This document shows, piece after piece, positions 48,651-58,160 of a stretch of 64,000 nt of DNA. The position numbers and the translations under genes are program-made. Below the pieces are notes generated by a model, which saw only the letters and a list, made by a program, of their open reading frames with translations, did no database searches and was not told where the DNA came from. Source of the DNA: Streptomyces sp. NBC_01723. Lineage in GTDB: Bacteria; Actinomycetota; Actinomycetes; Streptomycetales; Streptomycetaceae. The stretch is taken from the NCBI RefSeq assembly GCF_036246005.1, contig NZ_CP109171.1, forward strand, positions 7,800,001 to 7,864,000. Reading direction: 5' to 3'. Every line of letters starts with the position of its first letter. Positions within the stretch are counted from its first letter, which is position 1.

Positions 48651-49871
48651 ATGCGTCGTGGAGGTCCTTCGGTGCTCGGCATCGTGCTGGCGGGCGGAGA
48701 GGGCAAGCGACTGATGCCCCTGACCGCGGACCGCGCCAAACCCGCGGTCACCTTCGGCGGCACCTACCGGCTGGTCGATTTCGTACTGTCCAACCTGGTC
48801 AACGGCGACATCCTGCGGATCTGCGTCCTCACGCAGTACAAGTCGCACTCCCTGGACCGGCACATCACCACCACGTGGCGGATGTCCAGCCTGCTCGGCA
48901 ACTACGTCACCCCGGTCCCCGCGCAACAGCGTCTCGGCCCGCGCTGGTACCTGGGCAGTGCCGACGCGATCCTCCAGTCCCTGAACCTCGTGCACGACGA
49001 ACAGCCCGAGTACGTCGCGGTGTTCGGCGCCGACCACGTGTACCGGATGGACCCGCGGCAGATGGTCGCCCAGCACATCGAGTCCGGCGCCGGCGTGACC
49101 GTCGCCGGGATCCGTGTCCCACGCGGCGAGTCGTCGTCCTTCGGCGTGATCACTCCCGGCTCCGACGGCCAGACCGTCACCGAATTCCTGGAGAAGCCCG
49201 AGAACCCGCCCGGACTCGCCGACGACCCCGAGTGCGTCTTCGCCTCGATGGGCAACTACGTCTTCACCACCAAGGCCCTCGTCGAGGCCCTGCACCGGGA
49301 CGCCGGGGACGAGAACTCGGTGCACGACATGGGCGGTTCGATCCTGCCCGAGCTCACCGACCGGGGCGAGGCCGCCCTCTACGACTTCAGCGCCAACCAC
49401 GTGCCGGGGGAGACCACCCGGGACCAGGGGTACTGGCGGGACGTGGGCACCCTCGACGCCTACTACGACGCCCACATGGACCTGATCGCCGAACGGCCCG
49501 CGTTCAACCTCTACAACCGGGACTGGCCCCTCTACACCCACTCCGCGCAGCTCTCGCCCGCCCGCTTCAACGCCGGCGGCATCGCCAGCGAGTCGATCAT
49601 CAGCGCGGGCTGCCTGATCCGCGGACAGGTCACCCGCTCCGTGCTCTCGCCGGGCGTGGTGGTCGACCCGGGTGCGGTGGTCCAGGGCTCGGTGCTGCAC
49701 GACAACGTGCACATCGGCCGGGGCGCGGTGGTGCGCGGGGCGGTGCTGGACAAGAACGTCGACGTGCCCCCGGGAGCGACGATCGGCGTCAACCCGGACC
49801 GGGACGGCGAGTTGTACACGGTCTCCAGGGGCGGCGTGATCGCGCTCGGCAAGGCGCAGCGGGTGCCCTGA
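48651..49871 (+). CDS. glgC: Glucose-1-phosphate adenylyltransferase
   Basis: This 406-aa enzyme makes ADP-glucose from ATP and glucose-1-phosphate. The pyrophosphorylase loop [11 protein letters not shown], substrate segments ([49 protein letters not shown]) and a C-terminal left-handed beta-helix ([20 protein letters not shown]) are all intact. The length is normal for actinobacteria. It lies directly downstream of glgM on the same strand. ATG 48651 follows a GGGGAG site at moderate distance. Confidence 0.97.
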   Translation: MRRGGPSVLGIVLAGGEGKRLMPLTADRAKPAVTFGGTYRLVDFVLSNLVNGDILRICVLTQYKSHSLDRHITTTWRMSSLLGNYVTPVPAQQRLGPRWYLGSADAILQSLNLVHDEQPEYVAVFGADHVYRMDPRQMVAQHIESGAGVTVAGIRVPRGESSSFGVITPGSDGQTVTEFLEKPENPPGLADDPECVFASMGNYVFTTKALVEALHRDAGDENSVHDMGGSILPELTDRGEAALYDFSANHVPGETTRDQGYWRDVGTLDAYYDAHMDLIAERPAFNLYNRDWPLYTHSAQLSPARFNAGGIASESIISAGCLIRGQVTRSVLSPGVVVDPGAVVQGSVLHDNVHIGRGAVVRGAVLDKNVDVPPGATIGVNPDRDGELYTVSRGGVIALGKAQRVP

Positions 49872-49900
49872 CGGCCGGACGGTTGGCGGGCCCCTGGGGC

Positions 49901-49984
49901 TGTTGTCATGTCCCTGGACGCGAAGCGGAATCCGTGTTGTCATGCCTCTGCTGCTGTTACATCGTTGTATGACATCGATGTCAT
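49901..49984. promoter_or_regulatory. Operator cluster with perfect 16-bp palindrome upstream of the GH2-GH92 operon
   Basis: ATGACATCGATGTCAT (49969-49984) is a perfect palindrome 39 bases before the GH2 start. TGTTGTCATG also occurs at 49901-49910 and 49935-49944, giving further TGTCAT half-sites. The pattern suits a LacI- or ROK/GntR-type sugar regulator. Confidence 0.65.
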
Positions 49985-50022
49985 GAGCCATCGGCCACCA
50001 CCCGTTCCCAAGGAGAGGGTCC

Positions 50023-52638
50023 GTGCGCACCAAACGACTCAGAGACAAACTCGCGCTGCTCCTCGTCGCCGCGCTCGGCGCGGCGGGTCTCGCCGCCGTA
50101 CCGGCCGCGCACGCGGCGGACGCGGCCGCCGACGAGATCCAGGGTCTGAAGGGCGAGTACTACACCCAGTCCGCCCCCGGCGCCTTCGACTTCCACGAGC
50201 TCAAGGCCACCGGCTTCGACCCGCAGGTCGACTTCGGCACCCTGGAGCCGCGACTCGCCTTCGCCACCGGGCAGTCGGACGACGTCAGCGTCCGCTGGAC
50301 CGGCAAGCTCGTCCCGGAGACGACCGGCGCCCACACCTTCTCGATCACGGGCGACAACGGCTTCCGCCTCTGGGTGGGAGGCCGGCTCGCCGTCGACCAC
50401 TGGGTCGACGACTGGGACCGCGAACAGACCTCCGCGCCCGTCGAGCTGACGGCGGGGCAGTCCTACGACATCAAGCTGGAGTACTTCGAGCACTTCGGCG
50501 GCTCCAACCTGCACCTGCGCTGGACCGAGCCCGGCGGCGCCAAGGAGGCGATCCCGCAGTCGGCCTTCCGCCTGCCCGACGGCTTCGACTACAACGGCGC
50601 CACGGCGACCACCGTCCAGTCCACCGGCCGCACCCTCAGGCTGGACTTCGCGAGCCCCCTCGCCGCCGCCCCCGGCGGTCTGACCGACCACCTCGAAGCG
50701 GTGATCGGCGGCGCCAAGTGGCCCCTCGGCGAGGCGAAGGTCGACCCGGCCGACCCCAGTGCCCTGCTCGTCGCCCTCGGTGAACCCGTCGTCGGCAACA
50801 AGAACGGCGACGCGCCCGGCACCGCCGACGTCCGCTACGACGGCGAAGGCGGCCTCACCGACGCCGTTGGCAACGTTGTCAACGCCTTCTGGAGCAGCGG
50901 CGGCAACCACTCCACCTACGAGCTGCGTACCGACTGGGCCGACGAGGTGGGACCGGACAACGCCCTCCCGGAGTACCCGCGACCGCAGTTGACCCGGGAC
51001 GAGTGGCAGAACCTCAACGGACGCTGGCAGTTCGCCGCCGCCGAGGCCGGTGAGACTCCGCCGGTCGGCAAGGACCTGAAGGAGCGCGTCCTCGTCCCGT
51101 ACCCGGTGGAGTCCCAGCTCTCCGGTATCCAGCGGCACGAGGACCGCATGTGGTACCGCCGCACCTTCACCGTGCCCCGCGACTGGCACATCGGCTCCGG
51201 ACAGCGCCTCAAGCTCAACTTCGGTGCCGTCGACTGGCAGTCCGAGGTGTACGTCAACGGCACGAAGGTCGCCGACCACAAGGGCGGTTACGACAAGTTC
51301 AGCGCCGACGTCACCGACGCGCTGAAGCCGGGCCGCGCCCAGGAGCTGATCGTCGGCGTCTACGACCCGACCGACGCGGCGGACGGCGAGAACCCCCCGG
51401 TCGGCAAGCAGCGCCTGGACCCGAGCGGCATCTGGTACACGCCCAGCTCCGGCATCTGGCAGACGGTCTGGATGGAACCGGTCGCCCGCGACCACGCCGA
51501 ATCCCTCAAGCTGACCCCGCACGTGGACGGGGCGGCGGGCACCCTGACCGTCGAGCCGAAGGGCGTGCGCGACGGCGTTCCGGTCAGGGCGACGGCGTAC
51601 GCCGGGCACCGCAAGGTCGCCACGGTGAGCGGCCGCACCGGTGAGCCGCTGACCCTGCGGATCCGCGACCCGCGCCTGTGGTCGCCCGACGACCCATTCC
51701 TGTACGACCTGAAGGTCACCGTCGGACACGACCGCGTCGAGAGCTACTTCGGGATGCGCTCCATCGCCGTCGAGAAGGTGGACGGCGTACCCCGCACCGT
51801 GCTCAACGGCGAACCGGTCTTCATGATGGCCACCCTGGACCAGGGCTTCTGGCCGGACGGCCTGCACACCGCTCCCACCGACGAGGCCCTCGCCCACGAC
51901 CTCGAGCTGCACAAGCGACTCGGCTTCAACTCGGTGCGCAAGCACATCAAGGTCGAACCCGACCGCTGGTTCTACTGGGCCGACCGGCTGGGCCTGCTGG
52001 TGTGGCAGGACATGCCCGCGATGACCGCGGGGAAGAACCCGTCGGCCGCCGCCCGCGCCGAGTACGAACGCGAGATGAAGGAGATGATCGACGAACACGT
52101 CAGCCACCCGTCGGTCATCATGTGGGTCACCTTCAACGAGGGCTGGGGCCAGTACGACATCAAACGCGTCGCCGAACAGGCCAAGGCCTGGGACCCGACC
52201 CGCCTCGTCAACAACCAGTCGGGCCTGAACCTGGGGGCCGACGGCGGCGCCGGCGACATCATGGACGAGCACGGCTACCCGAGCCCCGCCCTGCCGCCGT
52301 CCCCGGACGGCGAACGCGCCCTGGTCTCCGGCGAGTACGGCGGCCTGGGCCTCGCGGTACCGGGTCACGCCTGGTCCGTGCAGCAGTCGTACGTCGACGT
52401 CGACCCGCAGACCTACACGGACGACTACCTCACCAAGCTCGACGAGGTCCGCGCCCTGGCCTGCCGGGGCGGCAACGGCGCCGTCTACACCCAGATCTCG
52501 GACGTCGAGGGCGAGCTGAACGGCCTGACGACGTACGACCGCAAGGTCCTCAAGCCGGACGTCGAGCGGGTGAAGGCCGCCCACGAGGCACTGATCCGCG
52601 ACGCGTCGCAGCCCGCCCCGGCGGGCTGCACCGGCTGA
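50023..52638 (+). CDS. Secreted GH2-family glycoside hydrolase with PA14 domain
   Basis: This 871-aa extracellular enzyme has a signal peptide at 1-31 (LALLLVAALGAAGLAAVPAAHA). A PA14 carbohydrate-binding beta-barrel follows at about 40-175 (LKGEYYT, RWTGKLVPETTGAHTFSITGDNG, LKLEYFE), then the GH2 sugar-binding, Ig-like and barrel domains. The acid/base Glu is in VTFNEGWGQYD and the nucleophile Glu in VSGEYGG. GH2 covers beta-galactosidase, mannosidase and glucuronidase activities; which one applies is not resolved. GTG 50023 has AAGGAGAGG upstream. It is the first gene of an operon with a GH92 mannosidase, so it may act on mannose-containing glycans. Confidence 0.92.
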   Translation: MRTKRLRDKLALLLVAALGAAGLAAVPAAHAADAAADEIQGLKGEYYTQSAPGAFDFHELKATGFDPQVDFGTLEPRLAFATGQSDDVSVRWTGKLVPETTGAHTFSITGDNGFRLWVGGRLAVDHWVDDWDREQTSAPVELTAGQSYDIKLEYFEHFGGSNLHLRWTEPGGAKEAIPQSAFRLPDGFDYNGATATTVQSTGRTLRLDFASPLAAAPGGLTDHLEAVIGGAKWPLGEAKVDPADPSALLVALGEPVVGNKNGDAPGTADVRYDGEGGLTDAVGNVVNAFWSSGGNHSTYELRTDWADEVGPDNALPEYPRPQLTRDEWQNLNGRWQFAAAEAGETPPVGKDLKERVLVPYPVESQLSGIQRHEDRMWYRRTFTVPRDWHIGSGQRLKLNFGAVDWQSEVYVNGTKVADHKGGYDKFSADVTDALKPGRAQELIVGVYDPTDAADGENPPVGKQRLDPSGIWYTPSSGIWQTVWMEPVARDHAESLKLTPHVDGAAGTLTVEPKGVRDGVPVRATAYAGHRKVATVSGRTGEPLTLRIRDPRLWSPDDPFLYDLKVTVGHDRVESYFGMRSIAVEKVDGVPRTVLNGEPVFMMATLDQGFWPDGLHTAPTDEALAHDLELHKRLGFNSVRKHIKVEPDRWFYWADRLGLLVWQDMPAMTAGKNPSAAARAEYEREMKEMIDEHVSHPSVIMWVTFNEGWGQYDIKRVAEQAKAWDPTRLVNNQSGLNLGADGGAGDIMDEHGYPSPALPPSPDGERALVSGEYGGLGLAVPGHAWSVQQSYVDVDPQTYTDDYLTKLDEVRALACRGGNGAVYTQISDVEGELNGLTTYDRKVLKPDVERVKAAHEALIRDASQPAPAGCTG

Positions 52639-52686
52639 GCACCCGCACCACGAACCGCACGGCAGAACCTCCGGAGGGCACCGCAC

Positions 52687-55005
52687 ATGAGAGTCACCCG
52701 GCGTCTGCGGCTCTGCGTGGCCGGGGTGGTGGCAGCGTCCGCGCTGCTCACCGCCCCGGCGGCGCAGGCCGCCCCGACGGCCGACCAGCACCTGACCGAC
52801 CTGGTGAACCCGTTCATCGGGACGGAGAACGAGGGCAACACCTATCCCGGCGCCGCCGTGCCCTTCGGCATGGTGCAGTTCTCGCCGGACACCGGCCACA
52901 ACACCGGCTACGACCACTCCGACACCCACATCCGCGGCTTCTCCCTGGTCCACCTCTCCGGCGTCGGCTGCGGCCTCGGCGGTGACCTGCCGGTGCTGCC
53001 GACCACCGGCGACGTCACCGAGACGGACTACGCGAAGTACGCCGCCTCCTTCAGCCACGAGGACGAGGAGGCGAGTCCCGGCTACTACCGCGTCGGCCTC
53101 GACTCCGGCGTCGAAGCGGAGCTGACCGCCACCGAACGCACCGGAGTGCAGCGCTACACCTTCCCGGCCACCGGCAAGGCCAACGTCCTGCTCAACGCGG
53201 GCCAGTCGCTGCACAAGAACATCTCCACCAAGGTCGAGGTGCTCGACAGCCGCACCGTACGGACCGCGATCACCGGCAGCGGCTTCTGCCAGGACACCGA
53301 GCCCTACACCGTCTACACGATCACCCGCTTCGACCGGCCCTTCGCCTCCCACGGCACCTGGGACGACGGCACCGTGACCGCGGGCTCGAAGACCGGCGGC
53401 GAGGGGGCCTACGTCCGCTTCGACACCACGAAGGACCGCGCCGTCGAGGCCACCACCGCCCTGTCCTACGTGGACGCGCGGGGCGCCGCGCTCAACCTCC
53501 GCGCCGAGGGCGGACGCTCCTTCGACGCCGTGCGCCACGGCGCGCAGCGCACCTGGGAGAAGCGGCTCGACGACGTCCGGGTCCGGGGCGGGGACGACAC
53601 CCTGCGCCGCACCTTCTACTCGTCCCTGTACCGGTCCTTCCTGGCGCCCAACGTCGGCAGCGACGTCGACGGCCGCTACACCGGCTGGGACCAGGAGGTC
53701 CACCGCGCCAAGGGCTTCACGTACTACCAGAACTGGTCCCTGTGGGACACCTACCGCACCCAGTCCCAGCTCCTCGCCCTCCTCGCGCCCCGGGAGGCAC
53801 GGGACATGGCGATCTCCGTCATCAAGATCGACGAGGAGAGCGGCTGGCTGCCCAAGTGGGGCTATGGCACGGTCGAGACCAACATCATGACCGGCGACCC
53901 GGTGACGCCCTTCCTCACCAACGCCTACCAGCAGGGCCTGCTGCACGGCTGGGAGGAGCGGGCCTACCGCGCGCTGAGGAAGAACGCCGACGGGGTGCCG
54001 CCCGCGGACTCGCCGGCCGTCGGCCGGGAGGCCAACCGCGAGTACCTCGCCGACGGCTTCGCGCCGTACGTCAAGGGCCGCCCGCACGCCAAGCCGGGCG
54101 ACTCCGACTACGACCACGGCGCCTCCGCGACCCTGGAGTACGCCCTGTCCGACGCCATGCTCGCCCGGATGGCCGGCGACCTCGGCCACCACGCGGACGC
54201 GAAGCGGTACGCCGAGCGGGCCCAGAGCTACCGCGACGTCTTCGACCCCTCGACCGGGTTCTTCCGCGCCCGCGACGCCGAGGGCGCCTTCACCGGGCCG
54301 GCCGACCCGGCGCAGAGCGAGGGCTTCCACGAGGGCACGTCCTGGCAGTACCAGTGGCTGGTGCCGCAGGACCTGCCCGGCATGATCGACCTCATCGGCG
54401 GGACCGAGGCCGCCAACGACCGGCTCGACTCCTTCTTCGCCTACGACCAGCTGCTCGCGGACCCGGCGAAGACCGCCCGCGAGGTGTGGGTGAACGGGCC
54501 GTACGACTACTACAACGCCGACAAGTACAACCCCCAGAACGAGCCCGACCTGATCGCCCCGTACACCTATCTGTCGACCGGGCAGCCCTGGAAGACCACC
54601 GACGTGGTGCACGCGGCGCTCACCCTGTTCACGGACACGCCGACCGGCATGACCGGCAACGACGACCTGGGCACCATGTCCGCCTGGAACGTGCTGTCCT
54701 CGATCGGGATCTTCCCGATCCAGCCCGGTTACGACACCTGGGGCCTGTCCACCCCGGTCTTCGACCGCGTCGACCTCACCCTCGACCGCCGCTACTACCC
54801 GCGCGGCGCCCTGACCGTCACGGCGCCCGGCACCTCGGACACGGATCGGTACGTCCAGTCGGCCCGCACCGACGGCGCGGCCTACGACCGGACGTACCTC
54901 ACGACCGACGCCCTGCGCTCCGTCCGGTCGCTCGCTTTCACGGTCGGCCCGCACCCGTCCGGGTGGGGAACCTCGGCACAGGCGGTGCCACCGCCGCTGA
55001 CGTGA
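52687..55005 (+). CDS. Secreted GH92 alpha-1,2-mannosidase
   Basis: This 772-aa calcium-dependent exo-mannosidase has a signal peptide at 1-28. The GH92 start LVNPFIGTENEGNTYPGAAVPFGMVQFSPDT, then HLSGVGCGL and later YYQNWSLWDTYRTQSQL, EGTSWQYQWLVPQD and GNDDLGTMSAWNVLSSIGIFP, are hallmark stretches with the acid/base Glu and Asp base region. It trims mannose from yeast mannan or N-glycans outside the cell. It lies 48 bases after the GH2 gene, with CCGGAGGG before the ATG, and is followed by a strong terminator. Confidence 0.95.
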   Translation: MRVTRRLRLCVAGVVAASALLTAPAAQAAPTADQHLTDLVNPFIGTENEGNTYPGAAVPFGMVQFSPDTGHNTGYDHSDTHIRGFSLVHLSGVGCGLGGDLPVLPTTGDVTETDYAKYAASFSHEDEEASPGYYRVGLDSGVEAELTATERTGVQRYTFPATGKANVLLNAGQSLHKNISTKVEVLDSRTVRTAITGSGFCQDTEPYTVYTITRFDRPFASHGTWDDGTVTAGSKTGGEGAYVRFDTTKDRAVEATTALSYVDARGAALNLRAEGGRSFDAVRHGAQRTWEKRLDDVRVRGGDDTLRRTFYSSLYRSFLAPNVGSDVDGRYTGWDQEVHRAKGFTYYQNWSLWDTYRTQSQLLALLAPREARDMAISVIKIDEESGWLPKWGYGTVETNIMTGDPVTPFLTNAYQQGLLHGWEERAYRALRKNADGVPPADSPAVGREANREYLADGFAPYVKGRPHAKPGDSDYDHGASATLEYALSDAMLARMAGDLGHHADAKRYAERAQSYRDVFDPSTGFFRARDAEGAFTGPADPAQSEGFHEGTSWQYQWLVPQDLPGMIDLIGGTEAANDRLDSFFAYDQLLADPAKTAREVWVNGPYDYYNADKYNPQNEPDLIAPYTYLSTGQPWKTTDVVHAALTLFTDTPTGMTGNDDLGTMSAWNVLSSIGIFPIQPGYDTWGLSTPVFDRVDLTLDRRYYPRGALTVTAPGTSDTDRYVQSARTDGAAYDRTYLTTDALRSVRSLAFTVGPHPSGWGTSAQAVPPPLT

Positions 55006-55030
55006 GCACAGACGCCCCATGAGTCCCAGC

Positions 55031-55060
55031 AGTCCCGCCCCTGCCAAAAGGGGCGGGACT
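55031..55060 (+). terminator. Rho-independent terminator after the GH92 gene
   Basis: AGTCCCGCCCC (55031-55041) and GGGGCGGGACT (55050-55060) form a perfect 11-bp stem with an 8-base loop, followed by TTAATCT. It lies 25 bases after the stop codon. Confidence 0.93.
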
Positions 55061-55171
55061 TTAATCTCTTGTTAACTGTGCGTAGCTTGATCGTACTTGA
55101 CCGTAATCGTCGGAGGACGATTGACTGCTTGTCCACCCGTTGTCGACGCGTCGTCCCTGCGAGGCAGACCC

Positions 55172-56512
55172 TTGACTCCCGATCCGCTCGCTCCCCTCGA
55201 CCTGGCGTTCTGGAACATCGAGTCCCCCGAGCACCCCATGCACCTCGGCGCGCTCGGCGTCTTCGAGGCCCAGTCGCCCACCGCCGGCGCCCTCGCGGCC
55301 GACCTGCTCGCCGCCCGCGCGCCCGCGGTGCCCGGACTGCGGATGCGGATCCGGGACACCTGGCAGCCGCCGCTGGCGCTGCGCCGCCCGTTCGCGTTCG
55401 GCGGCGCCACCCGCGAACCCGACCCGCGTTTCGACCCGCTCGACCACGTACGGCTGCACGCCCCGACCACGGACTTCCACGCCCGGGCCGGCCGCCTGAT
55501 GGAACGGCCCCTGGAACGCGGCCGGCCCCCGTGGGAGGCGCACGTCCTGCCGGGCGCGGACGGCGGCTCCTTCGCCGTGCTGTTCAAGTTCCACCACGCC
55601 CTCGCCGACGGCCTGCGCGCCCTCACCCTCGCCGCGGGCGTTCTCGATCCGATGGACCTCCCCGCCCCCCGGCCCCGCCCCGAGCAGCCCCCGCGCGGGC
55701 TCCTGCCGGACGTGCGGACCCTGCCGGACCGGCTGCGCGGCGTCCTGTCCGACGCGGGCCGCGCGCTGGACATCGGGGCCGCCGCGGCCCTGTCCACCCT
55801 CGACGTGCGCTCCTCGGCCGCGCTCACCGCCGACTCCTCCGGCACCCGGCGGATCGCGGGCGTGGCGGTCGACCTCGACGACGTGCACCACGTGCGCAAG
55901 ACCACCGGCGGCACCGTCAACGACGTACTGATCGCGGTCGTGGCCGGCGCCCTGCGCCGCTGGCTGGACGAGCGCGGCGACGGCAGCGAGGGCGTCGCGC
56001 CCCGCGCCCTGATCCCCGTCTCCAAGCGCCGCCCGCGCACCGCCCACCCGCAGGGCAACCGGCTCTCCGGGTACCTGATACGGCTTCCGGTCGCCGACCC
56101 CGACCCGCTGTCGCGCCTCGGCACGGTCCGGGCCGCCATGGACCGCAACAAGGACGCCGGACCGGGCCGGGGCGCCGGAGCCGTCGCACTGCTCGCCGAC
56201 CACGTCCCGGCGCTCGGCCACCGGCTCGGCGGCCCGCTGGTCTCGGGCGCCGCCCGGCTCTGGTTCGACATCCTCGTCACCAGCGTGCCCCTGCCCAGCC
56301 TCGGGCTGCGGCTCGGCGGCCACCCGCTCACCGAGGTCTACCCGCTGGCGCCGCTGGCCCGTGGCCACTCCCTGGCGGTGGCCGTCTCGACGTACCGCGG
56401 ACAGGTCCACTACGGCCTGGTCGCGGACGCGAAGGCGCTGCCCGACCTCGACCGGTTCGCGCTCGCCCTCGCCGAGGAGGTGGAGACGTTGCTCACGGCG
56501 TGCGGTCCCTGA
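55172..56512 (+). CDS. Wax ester synthase/diacylglycerol acyltransferase (WS/DGAT)
   Basis: This enzyme of about 446 aa makes triacylglycerol or wax esters from acyl-CoA. The catalytic HHxxxDG motif is FHHALADG near residue 137. The family start PLDLAFWNIESPEHPMHLGALGVFE and later TGGTVNDVLIAVVAGALRRWL and PLTEVYPLAPLARGH segments are intact. The start is uncertain: TTG 55172 matches homologues and has GAGG seven bases upstream. TTG 55121 has a stronger GGAGGA but only three bases of spacing and would add 17 unusual residues. It is preceded by the GH92 terminator, so it has its own promoter. Confidence 0.93.
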   Translation: MTPDPLAPLDLAFWNIESPEHPMHLGALGVFEAQSPTAGALAADLLAARAPAVPGLRMRIRDTWQPPLALRRPFAFGGATREPDPRFDPLDHVRLHAPTTDFHARAGRLMERPLERGRPPWEAHVLPGADGGSFAVLFKFHHALADGLRALTLAAGVLDPMDLPAPRPRPEQPPRGLLPDVRTLPDRLRGVLSDAGRALDIGAAAALSTLDVRSSAALTADSSGTRRIAGVAVDLDDVHHVRKTTGGTVNDVLIAVVAGALRRWLDERGDGSEGVAPRALIPVSKRRPRTAHPQGNRLSGYLIRLPVADPDPLSRLGTVRAAMDRNKDAGPGRGAGAVALLADHVPALGHRLGGPLVSGAARLWFDILVTSVPLPSLGLRLGGHPLTEVYPLAPLARGHSLAVAVSTYRGQVHYGLVADAKALPDLDRFALALAEEVETLLTACGP

Positions 56513-56616
56513 CCCCGGCGGGTTTGGTTCCGGGCCCGGCGCTGAATAAAATCCGCTGTTCGACAGCGGTCGCGTCATGGAGCGCCGCGACGGTGACCCA
56601 GGGAACGGCAGCGGCG

Positions 56617-58110
56617 ATGACGGTGACACAGGACGGTGCGGCGAGCACGGACGAGGCGGTGTACGGCCCCGGGATCGACCCGGAGCGGCTGGCCGTCTGC
56701 CTGAGCGTGCTGGAGGAACTCGACGGGCTCGACGTCGACCACCCGGACGCGATCCGGGTGCGCCGGGCCACCTCGCACATCTACCGCATGGTCAAGCAGC
56801 GCCGCCGCCAGGACCGCCGGGCCGCCAAGACCGCCCACGACAAGGCGGTCACCGAGGCCACCGCCACGGGCTCCGCCGAGCGCATCGACGACGAGACGGA
56901 GGGCCTGCTGCCCTCCTCCCGCACCGAGCAGGGGCGGATCGCCGGGATACTGCAGCGCCCCCGCTCCTGCTACATCTGCAAGCAGCGCTACGTCGAGGTC
57001 GACTACTTCTACCACCAGCTCTGCCAGACGTGCGCCGCCGAGAACCGCGAGCGCCGCGAGGCCCGCGCCGACCTCACCGGCAAGCGCGCGCTGCTCACCG
57101 GCGGCCGCGCCAAGATCGGCATGTACATCGCGCTGCGGCTGCTGCGCGACGGCGCGCACACCACGATCACCACCCGTTTCCCCAAGGACGCCATCCGCCG
57201 CTTCAAGGCCATGGACGACTCCGCGGACTGGCTGCACCGCCTCGAGGTCGTCGGCATCGACCTGCGCGACCCCGCGCAGGCCGTGGCCCTCGCCGAGCGG
57301 GTCACCGAGCCGGGACCGCTCGACATCCTGATCAACAACGCCACGCAGACCGTGCGGCGCCTGCCCTCCGCGTACGCCGCGCTCGTCGAGGGCGAGGATG
57401 CCCCGCTGCCCGCCGGTGAGCTGCCCGCCCACCACGTCATCGGCGCCTTCAACTCCGGTGCGGTGGACGGGCTGACCGCGCTGCCCGTCGGCACCTCCGG
57501 GCTCGACGCGCAGAAGGTGGCCGACCTCGCCCTGGTCGCCGGCCACGCCAGCGTGGTCCGGCACCGCGAGGGCACCGCCATCGACGCGGGCGGTCTCGTC
57601 CCGGACGTCGTCGACTCCAACACCTGGGTGCAGACCATCGAGCAGATCTCCCCGGTGGAGCTGCTGGAGACCCAGCTGTGCAACTACACCTCGCCGTTCA
57701 TCCTCATCAGCGCCCTCCGGCCCTCGATGGCCGAGGCCGCGCGCAGGGCGCCCAACGGCCGCGCCTACGTCGTCAACGTCTCCGCGATGGAGGGGGTGTT
57801 CGCCCGCGGCTACAAGGGCGCCGGGCACCCCAACACCAACGCCGCCAAGGCCGCGATGAACATGGTGACGCGGACCAGCGCCCAGGAGATGTTCGACACC
57901 GACCGGATCCTGATGACCTCCGTGGACACCGGCTGGATCACCGACGAGCGTCCGCACTACGACAAGCTCCGCCTGGCCGAGGCCGGCTTCCACGCCCCGC
58001 TCGACCTGGTCGACGGCGCGGCCCGGGTCTACGACCCCGTCGTGCGCGGCGAGGCGGGCGAGGACCTGTACGGCGTCTTCCTCAAGGACTACGCGCCCGG
58101 CAAGTGGTGA
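56617..58110 (+). CDS. Atypical SDR-fold protein with N-terminal zinc ribbon
   Basis: This 497-aa protein is unusual in fusing a helical N-terminal region (1-110) and a four-cysteine ribbon (CYIC at 118-121, CQTC at 136-139) to a short-chain dehydrogenase domain. The SDR part has TGGRAKIG near residue 160 and INNATQTVRR, a variant of NNAG. The segment aligning with catalytic YxxxK reads TNAAK, so the tyrosine appears replaced by threonine, although a Ser in VNVSAMEG remains. It may bind nucleotide without normal reductase chemistry. ATG 56617 was chosen; GTG 56593 is an alternative. It follows the WS/DGAT gene and ends at a hairpin. Confidence 0.87.
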   Translation: MTVTQDGAASTDEAVYGPGIDPERLAVCLSVLEELDGLDVDHPDAIRVRRATSHIYRMVKQRRRQDRRAAKTAHDKAVTEATATGSAERIDDETEGLLPSSRTEQGRIAGILQRPRSCYICKQRYVEVDYFYHQLCQTCAAENRERREARADLTGKRALLTGGRAKIGMYIALRLLRDGAHTTITTRFPKDAIRRFKAMDDSADWLHRLEVVGIDLRDPAQAVALAERVTEPGPLDILINNATQTVRRLPSAYAALVEGEDAPLPAGELPAHHVIGAFNSGAVDGLTALPVGTSGLDAQKVADLALVAGHASVVRHREGTAIDAGGLVPDVVDSNTWVQTIEQISPVELLETQLCNYTSPFILISALRPSMAEAARRAPNGRAYVVNVSAMEGVFARGYKGAGHPNTNAAKAAMNMVTRTSAQEMFDTDRILMTSVDTGWITDERPHYDKLRLAEAGFHAPLDLVDGAARVYDPVVRGEAGEDLYGVFLKDYAPGKW

Positions 58111-58132
58111 CCAAGGGGCCGGTCAGGTCCCA

Positions 58133-58160
58133 GGGGGGTCGTTGGTCGAAACGACACCCC
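58133..58160. terminator. Bidirectional hairpin between convergent genes
   Basis: GGGGGGTCGTT (58133-58143) pairs with AACGACACCCC (58150-58160) with a single bulge. It lies between the SDR stop and the convergent HD-like gene stop. Confidence 0.6.

Noticed and set aside
49981..55047. A very long open frame on the minus strand opposite the GH2 and GH92 genes (and similar ones opposite the NRPS and other genes)
   Set aside because: High GC at third positions keeps antisense frames open. The composition is unlike protein, and the plus-strand genes have clear signal peptides, catalytic motifs and ribosome sites.
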